The notes under the pieces were generated by a model. The model saw nothing but the letters and a program-made list of their open reading frames with translations. It made no database searches and was not told the origin of the DNA. Below, piece by piece: positions 10,983-25,214 of a stretch of DNA of 64,000 nt (positions are counted from its first letter, which is position 1; each line of letters starts with the position of its first letter). The position numbers and the translations under genes were made by a program. The stretch comes from Boswellia sacra (Eukaryota > Streptophyta > Magnoliopsida > Sapindales > Burseraceae), in contig SNVD02006085.1 in the NCBI GenBank assembly GCA_013180625.2, forward strand, positions 1 through 64,000, given 5' to 3'.

Positions 10983-11030
10983 ATGATTTGAGCAATCAGA
11001 ATCAACGATCCAATCATTTCCATAATTGAT

Positions 11031-11980
11031 CTATTCATTTGTAACTGTCAAAGCTAATTCTTCTTCCTCCACTACAAAGGACGCTTCAGCATCCCAACTA
11101 TCTTCGTTGTTTTTCTTAGATTTGGAGCTAGCGGCATTACTCTCTACATGCTTTTTCTTGGACCAACAATCTTTCGCCATGTGACCCATCTTTCCACAGT
11201 TGTAACACTTGCCATCGAACTTTCTAGTGTTACCGTGATTCTTCGAAGCTCCCTCTATATGAGAGCCTCCATCTCCTTGATGACTTTTTGTCTTGTCACC
11301 AATAGATCTGCCTTTGGCTTGCTGCTTGAAGTTACCTTTGTTTTTGTTGGTGTAGAGTGCTTCCTCCTCTCCTTTCAAAGAAACTCCTCCCATTTGCTTA
11401 GCCATAGCTTCTTGACTGGTAAGCAAATTTTCAAATTCAACAAGTGATGGTTGTGTCGACCATCCCTGTACTGCAGTAACAAAACCTCAATATTCGGGTC
11501 TTAAACCATGGATAATTATTCGTTTTATCCTAGCTTCCCCAATAGCAGCTGTGGAATCTAACTCTGAAATTTCGCGGCATATCGACTTCACCTTGTGAAA
11601 GTACTGGGTAATTGTCATGTCATGTTGCTTCATTGATAACAACTCATTTTCAAGAAGTTGTAATCTTGTATCATTCCTTTTTGAAAAAAGTGTAGCAAAA
11701 GTGTCTCATACTTCTTTTGGTGTCTTAGCATCTCGAATATGCTCCAACATTTCTTCTCAACTATGGTCTTTAAAGCAAACATTGCTTTGCCTGCTTTAAT
11801 CTTCCATTTTCGCAAAATGCTATTTGTATCTTCTACTGTCGGTTGTGTAACTTCACTACCACCGACCACTTCCCAAAGGTCTTAACCTTGTAGGTAGGAC
11901 TCTAAACACGTTGCCCAAGTGTTGTAGTTTTGGTTATTTTTGAGCTTTTTAATTCCTCCAACTACTTGAAGGTCACCCAT
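11031..11980 (-). pseudogene. copia gag (UBN2 type with zinc knuckle), interrupted
   Basis: An ATG at 11980 opens with 'MGDLQVVGGIKKL' and 'NYNTWATCLESYLQG', typical of copia gag. A stop follows soon after near 11885, and there are further frame breaks near 11755-11625 and 11490. The C-terminal part (from ~11426) is rich in Lys and Gly and holds the CCHC knuckle '[15 protein letters not shown]' near 11200. Capsid assembly and RNA packaging are the family role. The breaks make a functional product unlikely. Confidence 0.85.
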
Positions 11981-12332
11981 CGTGCCGGCAATACTTCAAA
12001 TTTACCGAACGAGCTCTCTTTTAAACTTGCAAAGTAAACTTTTCACGACTCAAGATAATTGCACTGAAAACAGTTCACGTATCCGTATACGTACTCTACT
12101 GTTGGATAACAACCCAGATGATAGTAAATGCCTATACGATTTAATATACACCAGGAAAGCTTCTAGGAAAAACTGGAGGAGTCACAAACGGTCCTACTTA
12201 AAAACCAGTTTTCTTAGACTTTTATAGTCCTTTTGACAAAGCTTTCCTAGACATGTATACAATCATATAAGTAACCACTCACTAACCCAAGCTAGGTTCC
12301 TCCAACAATACTGTGTACGCTTTAACACCAAA

Positions 12333-12346
12333 GCTCTGATACCAAA
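12333..12346 (-). other. copia primer-binding site (initiator tRNA-Met)
   Basis: On the minus strand the LTR is followed at once by TTTGGTATCAGAGC, complementary to the 3' end of initiator Met tRNA. Confidence 0.85.
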
Positions 12347-12798
12347 TGTTGAACAAATTAGAGTACAATACTCTAATTTAGGAGCCAATGAACAAACAAA
12401 ATAAATTGTTTGTATTATAGCCACACCAAATCTCACTACAACACTTCTTTTAATTTGAAGAAGAAGAACACCAAAATAAACACTCAAAAGAAAGAACTAA
12501 TATTTTCTTTGATTCTAGGATTCTTGAATCCTTAGAATTCTTAGATATTTAAATACATAAAACTCAAATAAAGAGGACTATTTATAGTTTACAAGAAGTA
12601 ACCATAGCTACACAAAATCAAACCAAACCTACACCACATAAATGTAACTTACACCACATAAATAAGCTTTTAGTGCCCACTACACAAGTATAACTCAAAC
12701 ATTGAACACCCACTAACTCACACAACATAAATAAATATTTAACACACATCATAAATTAGACTTGAAGAAATGAATGAGATGGGATTGCTTTCTTAACA
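12347..12798 (-). repeat. copia 5' LTR (right copy)
   Basis: It has the same length and ends as the left copy, with about 19 substitutions between them and no indels noticed. It abuts the primer-binding site at 12333-12346. Confidence 0.93.
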
Positions 12799-13061
12799 TA
12801 TATATATATATATATATATATAAAAGTCAGCATTTGACAACCTGATTGAAAAAATCATAGCTACGGAAAGAATACTATTCTATGTACAAAAAAATTAAAA
12901 TATTTTCTTTTTACTTTTTCATTTGTGTTTGAATTACCATGCCAACAAATTTCTTGAAGACCAGTTCCAACACAACACAAAACACGATTTACTTAAGAGA
13001 GTAATAGCATTTTCACACTCGCAAGACGAGACAGATATTTATAGAATTTAAACTTACTTAC
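12799..13061. other. (TA)12 microsatellite and AT-rich spacer
   Basis: A TA run (12799-12822) is the right flank of the copia insertion; the same repeat ends at 7434 on the left. The rest shows no gene. If 13062-13283 is a first exon on the minus strand, this stretch is intron. Confidence 0.6.
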
Positions 13062-13283
13062 TTGGTAAATCGAAGGCTTCAAAATTGTAGAAATTAATTT
13101 CACAGATATATTGGACAGAGAAATCAGGGTCAATCAGAAGAGCTTGAATCCAATCGAAATTTCACAAAATTACCCATTTCCGATTCAGAAGGGTAGATTG
13201 ACAAATCTCAGAAGAGGGAGCCAGCTTTGCTGTCGTGGGGCTCGACGGGAGAGAATAAGAATTTGCTATGCAAAGTAACCATG
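13062..13283 (-). other. possible orphan non-coding first exon (minus strand)
   Basis: Read on the minus strand, this less AT-rich stretch looks like a plant 5' UTR exon ('tctctcccgtcgagcccc', 'ccctcttctgag') and ends at a strong donor, CCAA|GTAAGTAAG. It has no long open frame. The copia element lies in what would be its intron, and the decayed NAC-like exons at 5.3-6.5 kb are in the same orientation downstream. It could be the former promoter and first exon of that pseudogene, but this is inference. Confidence 0.3.
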
Positions 13284-14719
13284 TCATAGCCTATCTGTAT
13301 ACGTTCCATCAAAGCCTTTTTTTTTTGTTTTTTCGGACACTGTGATTGGTTCAGATGTTAGATTTCAGAACTCACAACTCTTAATGCGTTAATCCTTCAC
13401 TTTTAAAGGACGGATAAAATACAATAATAATAGTAATAATAATAGATATAATAGATTTTTATTTTTTTAAAATAAATAATCAAAAAATGGAAGGAGATCT
13501 CTTTCTTTTCTTGCTTGATTTATTTATTTTTTTTATGGTAACTAAATTATGAACTTATATTAAAATTGTAAATTATTTGTACAAATATAAACGGCGAAAG
13601 AGGAAGTAACGGAAAAGTAAGAAAAGTAAATTGATGCTTCGTAGCTACGTTGCGTTGTTTCTGACCCCAACACCACTTTCCAGCATCTACCCCCACAAAC
13701 TTTTCACTTTTGCTGTCTAACTTTATTGACGAGTTGTTTGAACTTAAAAGAGGAAACTGTAATGCCCTTCCTCCTGAAGTTGCTTCTTGTTTGTCGTCTT
13801 CTATTGCTCTCATTTTCAAATGCCTTTTACTATTTTTATTATTATCCTTAAGAATATGGATCAATTTCAAGTTTTTTTGGGAAAAACTGTTTTGGGCCCC
13901 CGTCTTTTAGCCTTAAGGACTGTTGGCTTTGGGCCTTGGCTCATTTAACGGTCACTGAGTTTAACCCAAATCTGGTACAAACAATATTATTCTCCTGCGA
14001 TTTCAAGATTGAATGTTTTAGTTTTTACATACAACATAATACTTCCCTTGGTAAGATGCATTTACGTATAGGTGAATCAACGAGTACATATAACACAAAA
14101 CCGGTTACAGACTCTTACAAGAGCAACTTTTATGAGTATTGTAATATCTATTTTTATTTCTTTTGAACAATAGAAGTAAAATATGATTTGGCTATTTTTG
14201 TTACATAAAACAAGCACTTGTCGTCTAGGACATGAAGGAAAATTTCTTGAAATCGAAATCTTTGATTCAATCAATAAGGATTGTTGATGACTTTATAAAA
14301 CGTTAAGAAGGTATTTGATCTATTTATTTTTTTTTGGTTGGTTTTGCAAGTGATATTTAAGCCAACCTCGTGGATAGTTACTGATATTATTTTGATTTTA
14401 ATTTACATTGAATTTTGCTGGCTCATTTGTTGAGAAGAAGTTTTTTCTCTTCCAAAACAAGCATTCTCCATTAGAGAAGCTCCAAGTTTCTAGAGCTTGG
14501 CCATACTGGTACATATAGACATGAAATCAAATGACCAGCAAGTTTTCAAGTGTTTTCAAGTGTTTTCAAACGAGGTTCATGATGATGTAACCATTACTCT
14601 CAAAGTTTATAGAACTTGCAATGCAGTAAAACATGAGTAAAGCATAATAGTGTCATTAACAATGACATTCCCCCTACATAAATTTAACTATGGTTTACAC
14701 ATTCTATTGGAGAAATGTC
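13284..14719. other. intergenic region; 3' UTR of the NAC-like gene at its right end
   Basis: Mostly AT-rich with short repeats (taataataa near 13421). A 107-codon minus-strand frame at 13547-13870 has no family resemblance. The last ~100-200 bases before 14720 probably form the 3' UTR of the neighbouring minus-strand gene. Confidence 0.5.
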
Positions 14720-17700
14720 CTAATACAATAGCTCGTTTGATATCACATCGATGATTTCATCGTATAAGCCAGCAAGAAGAGTCTGTCCAGTTTCTTCATG
14801 AGGATTTTCATCCTGAAAATCCCGTTGTGAAGTCACAACATCTTCATGCTCACCATCAAATCGAGAGCTCCACACAGTAGAGTCTTTACTAAAACTGTTG
14901 GAGTATGAGGAGGAAGGAGATCCCTGTTCTGAATTGATTGGCATATGTGGTGCAGAGAAAGGGCTGTGATTCAGTGCATTATAGGCATCAAATGCACCAA
15001 ATTCTGCAGGTGGTGAAGATTCTACCTGAAGTAAGAAACACAAACGAAAAAGTATTAGTTCTAGATATCTTCTCCGGAGATACATGCATCAGTTGAAAAG
15101 GAAAAGTACCGTAAGTCATATACTTCCTTACCGTTGAACAATTATTGTCAGCAGCCTGATTTCCTGTGCCAGAAACCAAATATTGATTCCATGGTAGTTG
15201 ACGATCTACCTGGAACCAAGAATCATAGGCAAACAATCGTTAGATATGAATCAAGTTTATAATGCAGCCATATGCTCAGGTATTTTTTTTGGTAACATGA
15301 TTTCATGAATCAGAGATCAAATTGTTGCTATGTTTTTCACATACCATTGGTTGATGCTGACAACTACCATCAGGCATACTCTTCACCAAAACCGTACAGA
15401 AAGTATTTTCTGCAACATGATTTCTTGAATCAAGATTCATATCGAGACTTAATGGTAGTTGAGGTGCTACCTGAAGAATGAATCATGGACAAACAAGCAT
15501 TATTCATGCACCATTGAATCATGGACAAACAAGCATTATTCATGCACCATACATATAAGTTGGTATGAAAAACCGCCATAGGCATATTCTTTCTCACCAG
15601 GGTATTGTCCACGACATGATTTCTGTAATCAAAAGCCATATTGTCACTCGATGGTAGCTGAGGTTCTACCTGAAGTAAGGACAAACAAACATTAATTTTG
15701 TATATGTTTCACTTGTGACATGTGCATAAGTTGGTACTAAAAACTACTACAAGCCATACTCTTCCTTACCCTCGGAAAGTTATTTTCATCAACATGATTT
15801 CCTAACCGAGAATCCAAACTATAAGGTGATTCCGACTGAGCTTCCACCTGCAGTAAGTTATCATTAACAAACAAGCATTAAGGAGGAAAATGTTTTCATG
15901 TACCATAAGTTGGTCTGCTAAGTTGGTCTTTCTCACCATTAAAGAAGTGCTTTCTGCAATATGATTTCCTGAAGGAAAAATCACATTGTGACTGGACAAT
16001 GGCTGGCCAGGTTCCATCTAAAGTAAGAATCATAGACATACAAAATTTAGTTGAAAATATGCTTTTTCATGCACCATATGTACAACTTGAAATTAAAAAG
16101 TAACATAATCTGCCTTACTGTTGAACCAATATTTTCTGGAACTTGATTCGCTGGATCGAAAGCCAGATTCTGACCCGGTAGTACTTGAGATTTTACCTGA
16201 AAGAAGAACAATAGACAAATAAGAATGGGCATAAAAACATTTTTCATGTGCAAACGTATAAGTTGATATTAAAATTACCGTATGCCAGATTCTCACCATT
16301 GAAAAAGTATTTTTTGCAACAGGATAACTTGAATCAGAAGCCAAATTTAGTTTTAATGTTTGTCCAGTTTCTACCTGAAAGAGGAACAATAGACAGACAA
16401 AAGTTAGTCGTGACAATATTTCATGCACCACATGTATTAGTCGAGACATCATATGAAAACCATAAGGCATACTCTTACTCACCATTGGAAGAATATTTCC
16501 GCCGACATGATTTTTAGGATCAGAAATCCAATTTTCACCTGGGATAGGTTGAGATGCTACCTGAAATAAGTACAATGGACAGATAAAATATAGTTGTGAA
16601 ATATATTTTAGTGCACCATAATTGTAAGTTGATATTGGAAAACTATCCAGAAGGCATGCTCTTCTCACCTCTGAAAAAGTCTCTCCTGTAACATGATTTT
16701 CAGTATCAGAAATCAAAGGGTGACTGGGTAGTTCCTGAGATTGTCCCTGAAGCAAGAACCATAAACAAAGAAGAAGTAAGTCAAGACTTTCTCCTTCACA
16801 CATGTATAACCTGCTTTTAAAAATGCCCATAGACATGCTCTATCTGACCTCGGCAAAAGTGTCTTCTACAAAGTGATTTACAGAATCAGACGCCAAACTG
16901 GGACTTAGTTGACCATCACCAGGACTTGAAACATTGGGCTTTTTATTTGGTTGTTTTTCTATGTAACAGAAAACAAAATTCTTCTACAAAAAAAAAAAAG
17001 GTAAAAGCAAAATGAGTTCACACTCTAGAATGCTGGATTGTCCATATGTTGCAACAATAGCAAAATTTCAACAGGATTTCCATTATGCTTACAGGAGAAA
17101 GCGAAAAAAACCTGCCAATCATTTATCAAAATAACTCATATATGAACATTATTCTGCTAGATGATAAACCAGATAACACAAAAATAAACCTGTAGGCTTT
17201 GACTTTGATGCTTTGGGTTCCTTATCAAAACTGGAACATTGAAATCAAGATTCTAGCACTACACTCACCGATCACTTCAATCCTCAATCCGTAACAATCA
17301 ATCTATTAATAGAAGCTACTTATGCTCCCTTTAATACACCGACAAACAGAGTATAGAAAGTCAAAATTAACAAAAGTATTGCATCCATGGATAATTCATC
17401 ACTATAGAAAGGGGATAAAAGAGAAGACAAGCCATAACAAGTAATGAAGTTAAAAATAAATGCAAAAGTTCAGCTCAGCAAACCTTAAAACGAGGGCTGT
17501 CCTTAACATAGAACTCATGCATAACCCAGTTTGTCTTCGTCTCCTTGGAAGAACTACCAGGCTTACGCTTACGTATATAGAAAACCAAAGTTCTCTTACT
17601 ACCCACTATCTTGAAGCTTTTATCTTTGATGTCAGAACCGTGACCAGTGCTCTTCCAGTAACCTGCCCCCGCAGCTCGGGCTCTGTGGGGGTTTTTGCTC

Positions 17701-18002
17701 GAAGCATTCCTGTAATACGGTTCACAGAAAAAGTACCAAACTTGGTCTTCGGACGAAGATTGTGAAAGCCCTGCATCACAAGAAACAAGACAATTAAACT
17801 CAGCTGATTGCGCTGTGAAAGTAAAGTAAAAGCTGAAATGAGGATGAACCCACTAACCAGGCAGCTGAAAAGGATCGAACTTGTAGATGTCAACTTCATT
17901 AACCCCCTGGATGGAGAAACGAGGATCAAGCCTCTTCTGCGTCAGAAAATTGATGATGTGTACATGAAGAAAATAAAATATGCATCCCACAAGAGTGACC
18001 AT
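14720..18002 (-). CDS. NAC-domain transcription-factor-like protein with tandem repeat exons
   Basis: Exon 1 (18002-17858) gives NAC subdomains A-B in divergent form ('IINFLTQKRLDP', 'EVDIYKFDPFQLPG'). Exon 2 (17770-17484) gives C-D: 'EDQVWYFFCEPYYRN', 'AGAGYWKSTGHGSD', 'KRTLVFYIRKRKPG', 'TNWVMHEFYV'. A short exon near 17228-17191 reads 'KEPKASKSKP', then come eleven exons: 16958-16849, 16746-16669, 16560-16483, 16374-16297, 16196-16119, 16017-15937, 15847-15770, 15669-15598, 15470-15393, 15209-15132 and 15025-14720. Nine of these (72-81 nt, phase 0 at both ends) encode a ~26-residue repeat with 'NHV.ENTF'-like cores. The last encodes an acidic ~100-residue tail. NAC proteins bind DNA through subdomains A-D. 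The join of exons 2 and 3 does not fit in phase with the donor I chose, and the usual 'PTDEEL' stretch of subdomain A is replaced by hydrophobic residues, so DNA binding or even gene integrity is uncertain. No membrane segment is seen. Confidence 0.75.
15132..16746 (-). repeat. tandem array of nine homologous ~78-nt exons with introns
   Basis: Nine exon units recur every ~170-260 bases, each flanked by similar intron ends (plus strand: 'ctcacc' on one side, 'ctacctgaa' on the other) and similar intron text ('gacaaacaagcatta', 'catgcaccatatgta'). Six exons are 78 nt in this part by direct border counting, with others 72 and 81. The whole exon-intron unit, not just the exon, has been duplicated. 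A perfect 36-bp tandem duplication lies in one intron (15479-15514 and 15515-15550). Confidence 0.85.
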
Positions 18003-18644
18003 TTTTTTACTCTCAACACCAGCCAACAGTAACAGGAACAGAAACGAGGAGTGCAAGAGCTAGCTATGCCTCTGATGGGAAGATTTTGCTCAACTATAAA
18101 CAGAGTTGATGGAGGATTTGATCAATTATTTATAGCTGAAAAAGTGACACTGTTTAGTGAGTGCGTTACAAGTACACTGTATAAACGCGTGAGAATCTTC
18201 CAACGACGTTCACTAGACTAGTGTTACTGTATAACAAAATATCCATGTTAACACTGCATTTAATTATATCATTCTATTTCTCGATTTGTTGAAAAGCAAT
18301 AACAGTATAGGACTTCAAAAAAATTTTTTCTTTTTTCCCCTCATGGTTGGTTAGTATTATAGTAAAATCTAATAAATTCTTTTTTCTTAAAGAGAGAGAG
18401 AGAGAGAGGGAGAGAGAGATGGGAGATAAGTGCAATTTGAAGGGTATTTGATAAAATTTTACGAACGAAAAGTTGATGCTTTAGTTTAGTATTAATAAAA
18501 GTATGTAAATTATGCGAAGCTTGGACCTCACGTCCTCATACGAAAACCCCACCATCTCGCTTTTGTCAACTTCTGAGCCTCTAATAATTCTAACTTCTAA
18601 TCTTCTAAGTAGCGACTAGCAAGCACTGAAGTCTTGATTGACTG
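18003..18644. other. probable promoter region of the NAC-like gene; AG microsatellite
   Basis: It holds an AG-rich microsatellite (18391-18419) and AT-rich spacer. On the minus strand a TATA-like run (complement of 'tttatagctg' near 18128) lies about 125 bases upstream of the proposed ATG. Confidence 0.4.
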
Positions 18645-19019
18645 GTGATGTTTTGTTTTGTTTTGCTGTTACTTGGCGTAGCTCTAGAATCTTCTCTCCC
18701 CCTTGGTCTGGCTCCAGAATCTTCTTCTCTTATCGACTATAATCAACTGCTGTTACCTGGTGCAGCTCTAGAATCTTCTCTCCCACTTGGTCTGGCTCGG
18801 GAATCTTTTCTCTTATTGACCATGATCAGATCAGCTGGGTTATCCTCGTGCTTACACTTGTTTTACAAACTGCTGGCTACCTTGGATATTTCGAGGAGTA
18901 TTGGTGACACTCTTTTCCTTGCATTCTACCTCTTATGTACATATGTCCATCAAAATCAATATTCTCTTTCTCTCTGGCTAAATGACAAGAAAATCATGAG
19001 TTCAATTATTGATAATTAA
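18645..19019 (+). CDS. hypothetical short protein with internal 28-residue duplication
   Basis: This is a 124-codon frame beginning 'MMFCFVLLLLGVALESS'. Residues ~9-64 consist of two copies of a 28-residue unit containing 'ALESSLPLGLA', encoded by an 84-bp direct tandem duplication (18668-18751 and 18752-18835). The N-terminus is hydrophobic. I recognise no family. The frame may only stay open because the duplicated unit is a multiple of three. Treat as doubtful. Confidence 0.2.
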   Translation: MMFCFVLLLLGVALESSLPLGLAPESSSLIDYNQLLLPGAALESSLPLGLARESFLLLTMIRSAGLSSCLHLFYKLLATLDISRSIGDTLFLAFYLLCTYVHQNQYSLSLWLNDKKIMSSIIDN

Positions 19020-20527
19020 TATTTTAGTAATGTTAAATTTATAATTAAATTTTATAATTAATTTATTATAATTTAAGTTGTTAAAATTTTATTAAAAAAG
19101 TAAAAAATAAAAATAAAAAAACTTATACTAAATGATATAGTAATTATATTCCTAATTGATAAAAAATTTATTGAAAAACAAAAAATAAAAACGGATAACA
19201 TAATTTATAATGGATTACGTGATAATTATATTTTTAATAGAATTTTATCGATTTAAATTAAAAAATTAATTATAAATAAATTATAAATATAATATTTTTC
19301 TTAAAATTTAGAAATACGTGTAAAATCAAGGAGCTAAAGAGTGACGAAGAGAGCTTGCTAACACTCCTTAAGTTTTATTAAATCAAAATAATGGGAGGTA
19401 CACCATGAGTTCAAATACCAATTATTAAAATTTAGTAGGGACACATGTCAACACATAAAGCTACAGACTGAAAAAGAGTATTGTTAACAATTCTCTTGAA
19501 CCTTATCATTGTCCACAGTGAAAAGGAGTGTTGTTAGCATTTCTCTTGGCCTTTTATCATCAGTCCCCTTATCTCAGGGGTTGTTTCCCTTTACTATGAG
19601 AATCTTGTTCCTTGTTTCTACTCATCCCCTTGTTTCACAAGTTGTTTTCCTTTGCTAAGCGCGTTGCTCCTATGAGAATCTTTCTTCCTCATTTCCACTC
19701 ATCTTCGCGTCATAGGACTGATGGGATTGGTAACTGATAAATGATAATGGCCAATGACGTGAATGATATTTGATAATGCTTTTACAGGACCACAAAGAAT
19801 CTCACTAGTATAAAATTTGTAAACCATTCAGATAAAAACTTATTGAATATTTGTATACAACTTATATAATTATCTGTATAAAAGTTCAATTCATATAAAT
19901 GTTGTATATAGTATACACAACACAACGTAATATGAGAATTGTCTCACTAATATAAAGCAACATAATATAATATACACATTTATACGAGTCCGTACACCTA
20001 ATATGTATGGCCCATTTTAATGGAGGCAAAATTATCCATCCTTAAGGGTCTCTTGACATTTTTAAAAGGAAAAGTTCTCGCAATATTCACCACTTTATAA
20101 GCTTCTTATCCATTTCGAATTTTCAATAACGTTTCATCTACTTTCTCCACAACTTATCCACAAATCAAGGTTGCCCAGAGGCACAAGCTAGAGATTGAAC
20201 GACAATCACCTCTAGCATATTAGAAGCAAAATTGGAACATCAGATTGTGTAACTCCAAGGATGAAAATTTCACAAGGCAAATGATCACTTGTTATTTCTA
20301 TCTTCTTCCCATTTTAGAATTACAAAACAAAAACTTTCTAAATAACAAGCCTATAAACTCGCGTGAACCCAGTACCAGAACCAGAATAACTCCAAACAAA
20401 AGAATGACGAGAACAATGGTTTCTTTTGTCTCTTCCTCGACTAAATACCACTCAAATTTGCAAGACACATCTACAAAAACACAACAGGAAATAAGAAAAT
20501 TTTCCAGTGGAATGTAAGTTATGGCAA
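19020..20527. other. AT-rich intergenic region
   Basis: 19020-19340 is extremely AT-rich. The phrases near 19440-19700 ('gttgttagcatttctcttg' twice in similar form, 19481 and 19529) show short local duplication. No gene is supported; the last ~200-300 bases probably include the PP2A 3' UTR. Confidence 0.5.
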
Positions 20528-23482
<2,955 letters not shown>

Positions 23483-25214
23483 CGTTTTAAGATTTGGGGA
23501 AAGGTTCTTTTGGATAGTCTGGTGATCGGACTGTGGAGCGTGAGAGCGGAGAAGGGAGGGTGGAGATTCAGGTCATGGTGGATTTAGGGTTAGGGTTTGG
23601 AGAGGGAGGGAGCGAGAAAAAGAGGGGTGAATTTGGCCCTTGGAGCTCAGTTGTATTGTATTGGTCGTTTGTTGCAGTTACCCTCACAATATTTTTGTAT
23701 CAGAATGAAGCATTTCAAATGATAGTCCCTCTACTTTTCTATATTTTTAGTTTTACCGATATAATTATTTATTTCAATTTTGTACGTTTTGAAAATGTTC
23801 TTTTACAAGGGTCTCCAAACTACGAGTGCTTCAACGGATCACGTTCAACCCTTATTCATACCAGGTTTTTTTTTTTTTTTTTTAATTTTACGAATAAGAG
23901 AATAAAAGTTAGAACTCTCACAAGACGTTTAATATCAATCATGACAAAACCCTGATCATTAATATGTTTATATGAAATGTAATTATCTAAAAAAAACTAA
24001 TTTTAACACATTTAAATCATTTAGGTGTATAATCAAAGTTGAGAAGTTTAGATATGAAATGATTAATCAATTAATTTGTATATTTGTTTGAATCGGTCTT
24101 TTATGATCATCTCTTTATTGTTGTATTTATTCTATATTTGGTGGACCGTTATAAATCATTTTCTATATGGATTATTTATTGGTTAATGTCAAATATTACG
24201 GAGCATGTTTTAGACTTAATAGGTTGTGATCACCATTTGATAATGAGTCGTTTTGACTGTGCTCAAATATGAAATGGTATAATTAGGGTCAAGTATAATT
24301 AAGTATAAGTTATTATGAACTCGTTATGGGAAAGTCATTTTTGTAAATTAACATCAGGTGGGAATCGCTGCCCCATCTATATATGTGTGTGTGTGTAAGG
24401 CAGCCTCATTTCCGTTTCACTTTTGGACATTCAAAAGAGCAGGGATAGTAACCCACCTCTGATCTATTTCAAGCAAGCTTCCGACACCTCTAAAGCAAAT
24501 AAATAACATTAACATTCCACATAGTAGGTTCATCATCTTTAGGTCAGTATTTAAACTGTTTGCTTTACACATTAAACTCGATATGAGCTTATTATTGAGA
24601 ATGGACTGTTTTTGGAAACCAACATCTATCTCATTAGTCATTCCTTACGATTGATATTTAAATCTATAAAGAATTGTAGGAGAGTGAAAGAGATAATATG
24701 CATGACGTAACACAATAAAATGAAGTCAAAATCATCTCCTAATATGGATTTAGGAGGGCAACTTACGAATGTCTTGTTATTCTTACTACATCTTAGGGTG
24801 AAGAAATAATACACATAGTGTAGCATAAGAGAATGAAGCCCTATGAATGTGCACGGGTAAAAGGATTGTAATACAAAAATTAAAATCTTGTCTTGGTGGA
24901 GATTTAACGATGTTAATGCATATGTATAATGTCTTGTTACTTTTATCCTATTAAAGCTCACATTAAAAGCTGCTGTTTTGGAAAGGAAATAACTCACAAT
25001 CGATGCAATAAATCGAAATCTATAGGGCAAGAACCCAATGATACCAACATTTCCATGAAGTATTGAGGAGGTGTTTAGTTTTATCCTGTTTGTTTTCTTT
25101 TGCAGGGGTGGAATTAGAAAAACCGAAAGGCCTTGGGGGTGTGAACGATAAAAGAATAGAAGTATGGTAATGTGGACAAGTGGGCTAAGACAAGAGGTGA
25201 AGGTGGTGGCGCTG
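23483..25214. other. intergenic region between divergent PP2A and 5-FCL genes
   Basis: It starts with the GA-rich 5' leader region of PP2A (23483-23640 on the opposite strand). It contains a T run near 23866-23883, a (TG) run at 24384-24397 and AT-rich sequence. A 204-codon minus-strand frame (24638-25252) is rich in Phe/Leu/His without domain signature and overlaps the 5-FCL 5' region; I do not accept it. The last part includes the 5-FCL promoter and 5' UTR. Confidence 0.5.

Larger units (their letters stand above)
7435..12798 (-). mobile_element. Ty1/copia LTR retrotransposon, complete but coding-defective
   Basis: Two 452-bp LTRs bound 5.36 kb. From right to left it carries a primer-binding site, gag with a CCHC knuckle, protease region, integrase, reverse transcriptase, RNase H and polypurine tract; integrase before reverse transcriptase is the copia order. 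The flanks are TATAT on both sides, consistent with a 5-bp target duplication, though both sides are TA repeats so this is weak. The LTRs differ at about 19 of 452 positions by my count, mostly transitions, which suggests an old insertion. The polyprotein has several in-frame stops, so it is not autonomous now. Confidence 0.93.

Noticed and set aside
13547..13870. 107-codon minus-strand frame
   Set aside because: Low-complexity, no family resemblance, no splice or promoter context.
15132..16746. Regularly spaced repeats as a possible CRISPR-like array
   Set aside because: The repeated units are spliced exons with open frames and GT-AG borders in a plant gene; repeats are diverged and spacers are introns.
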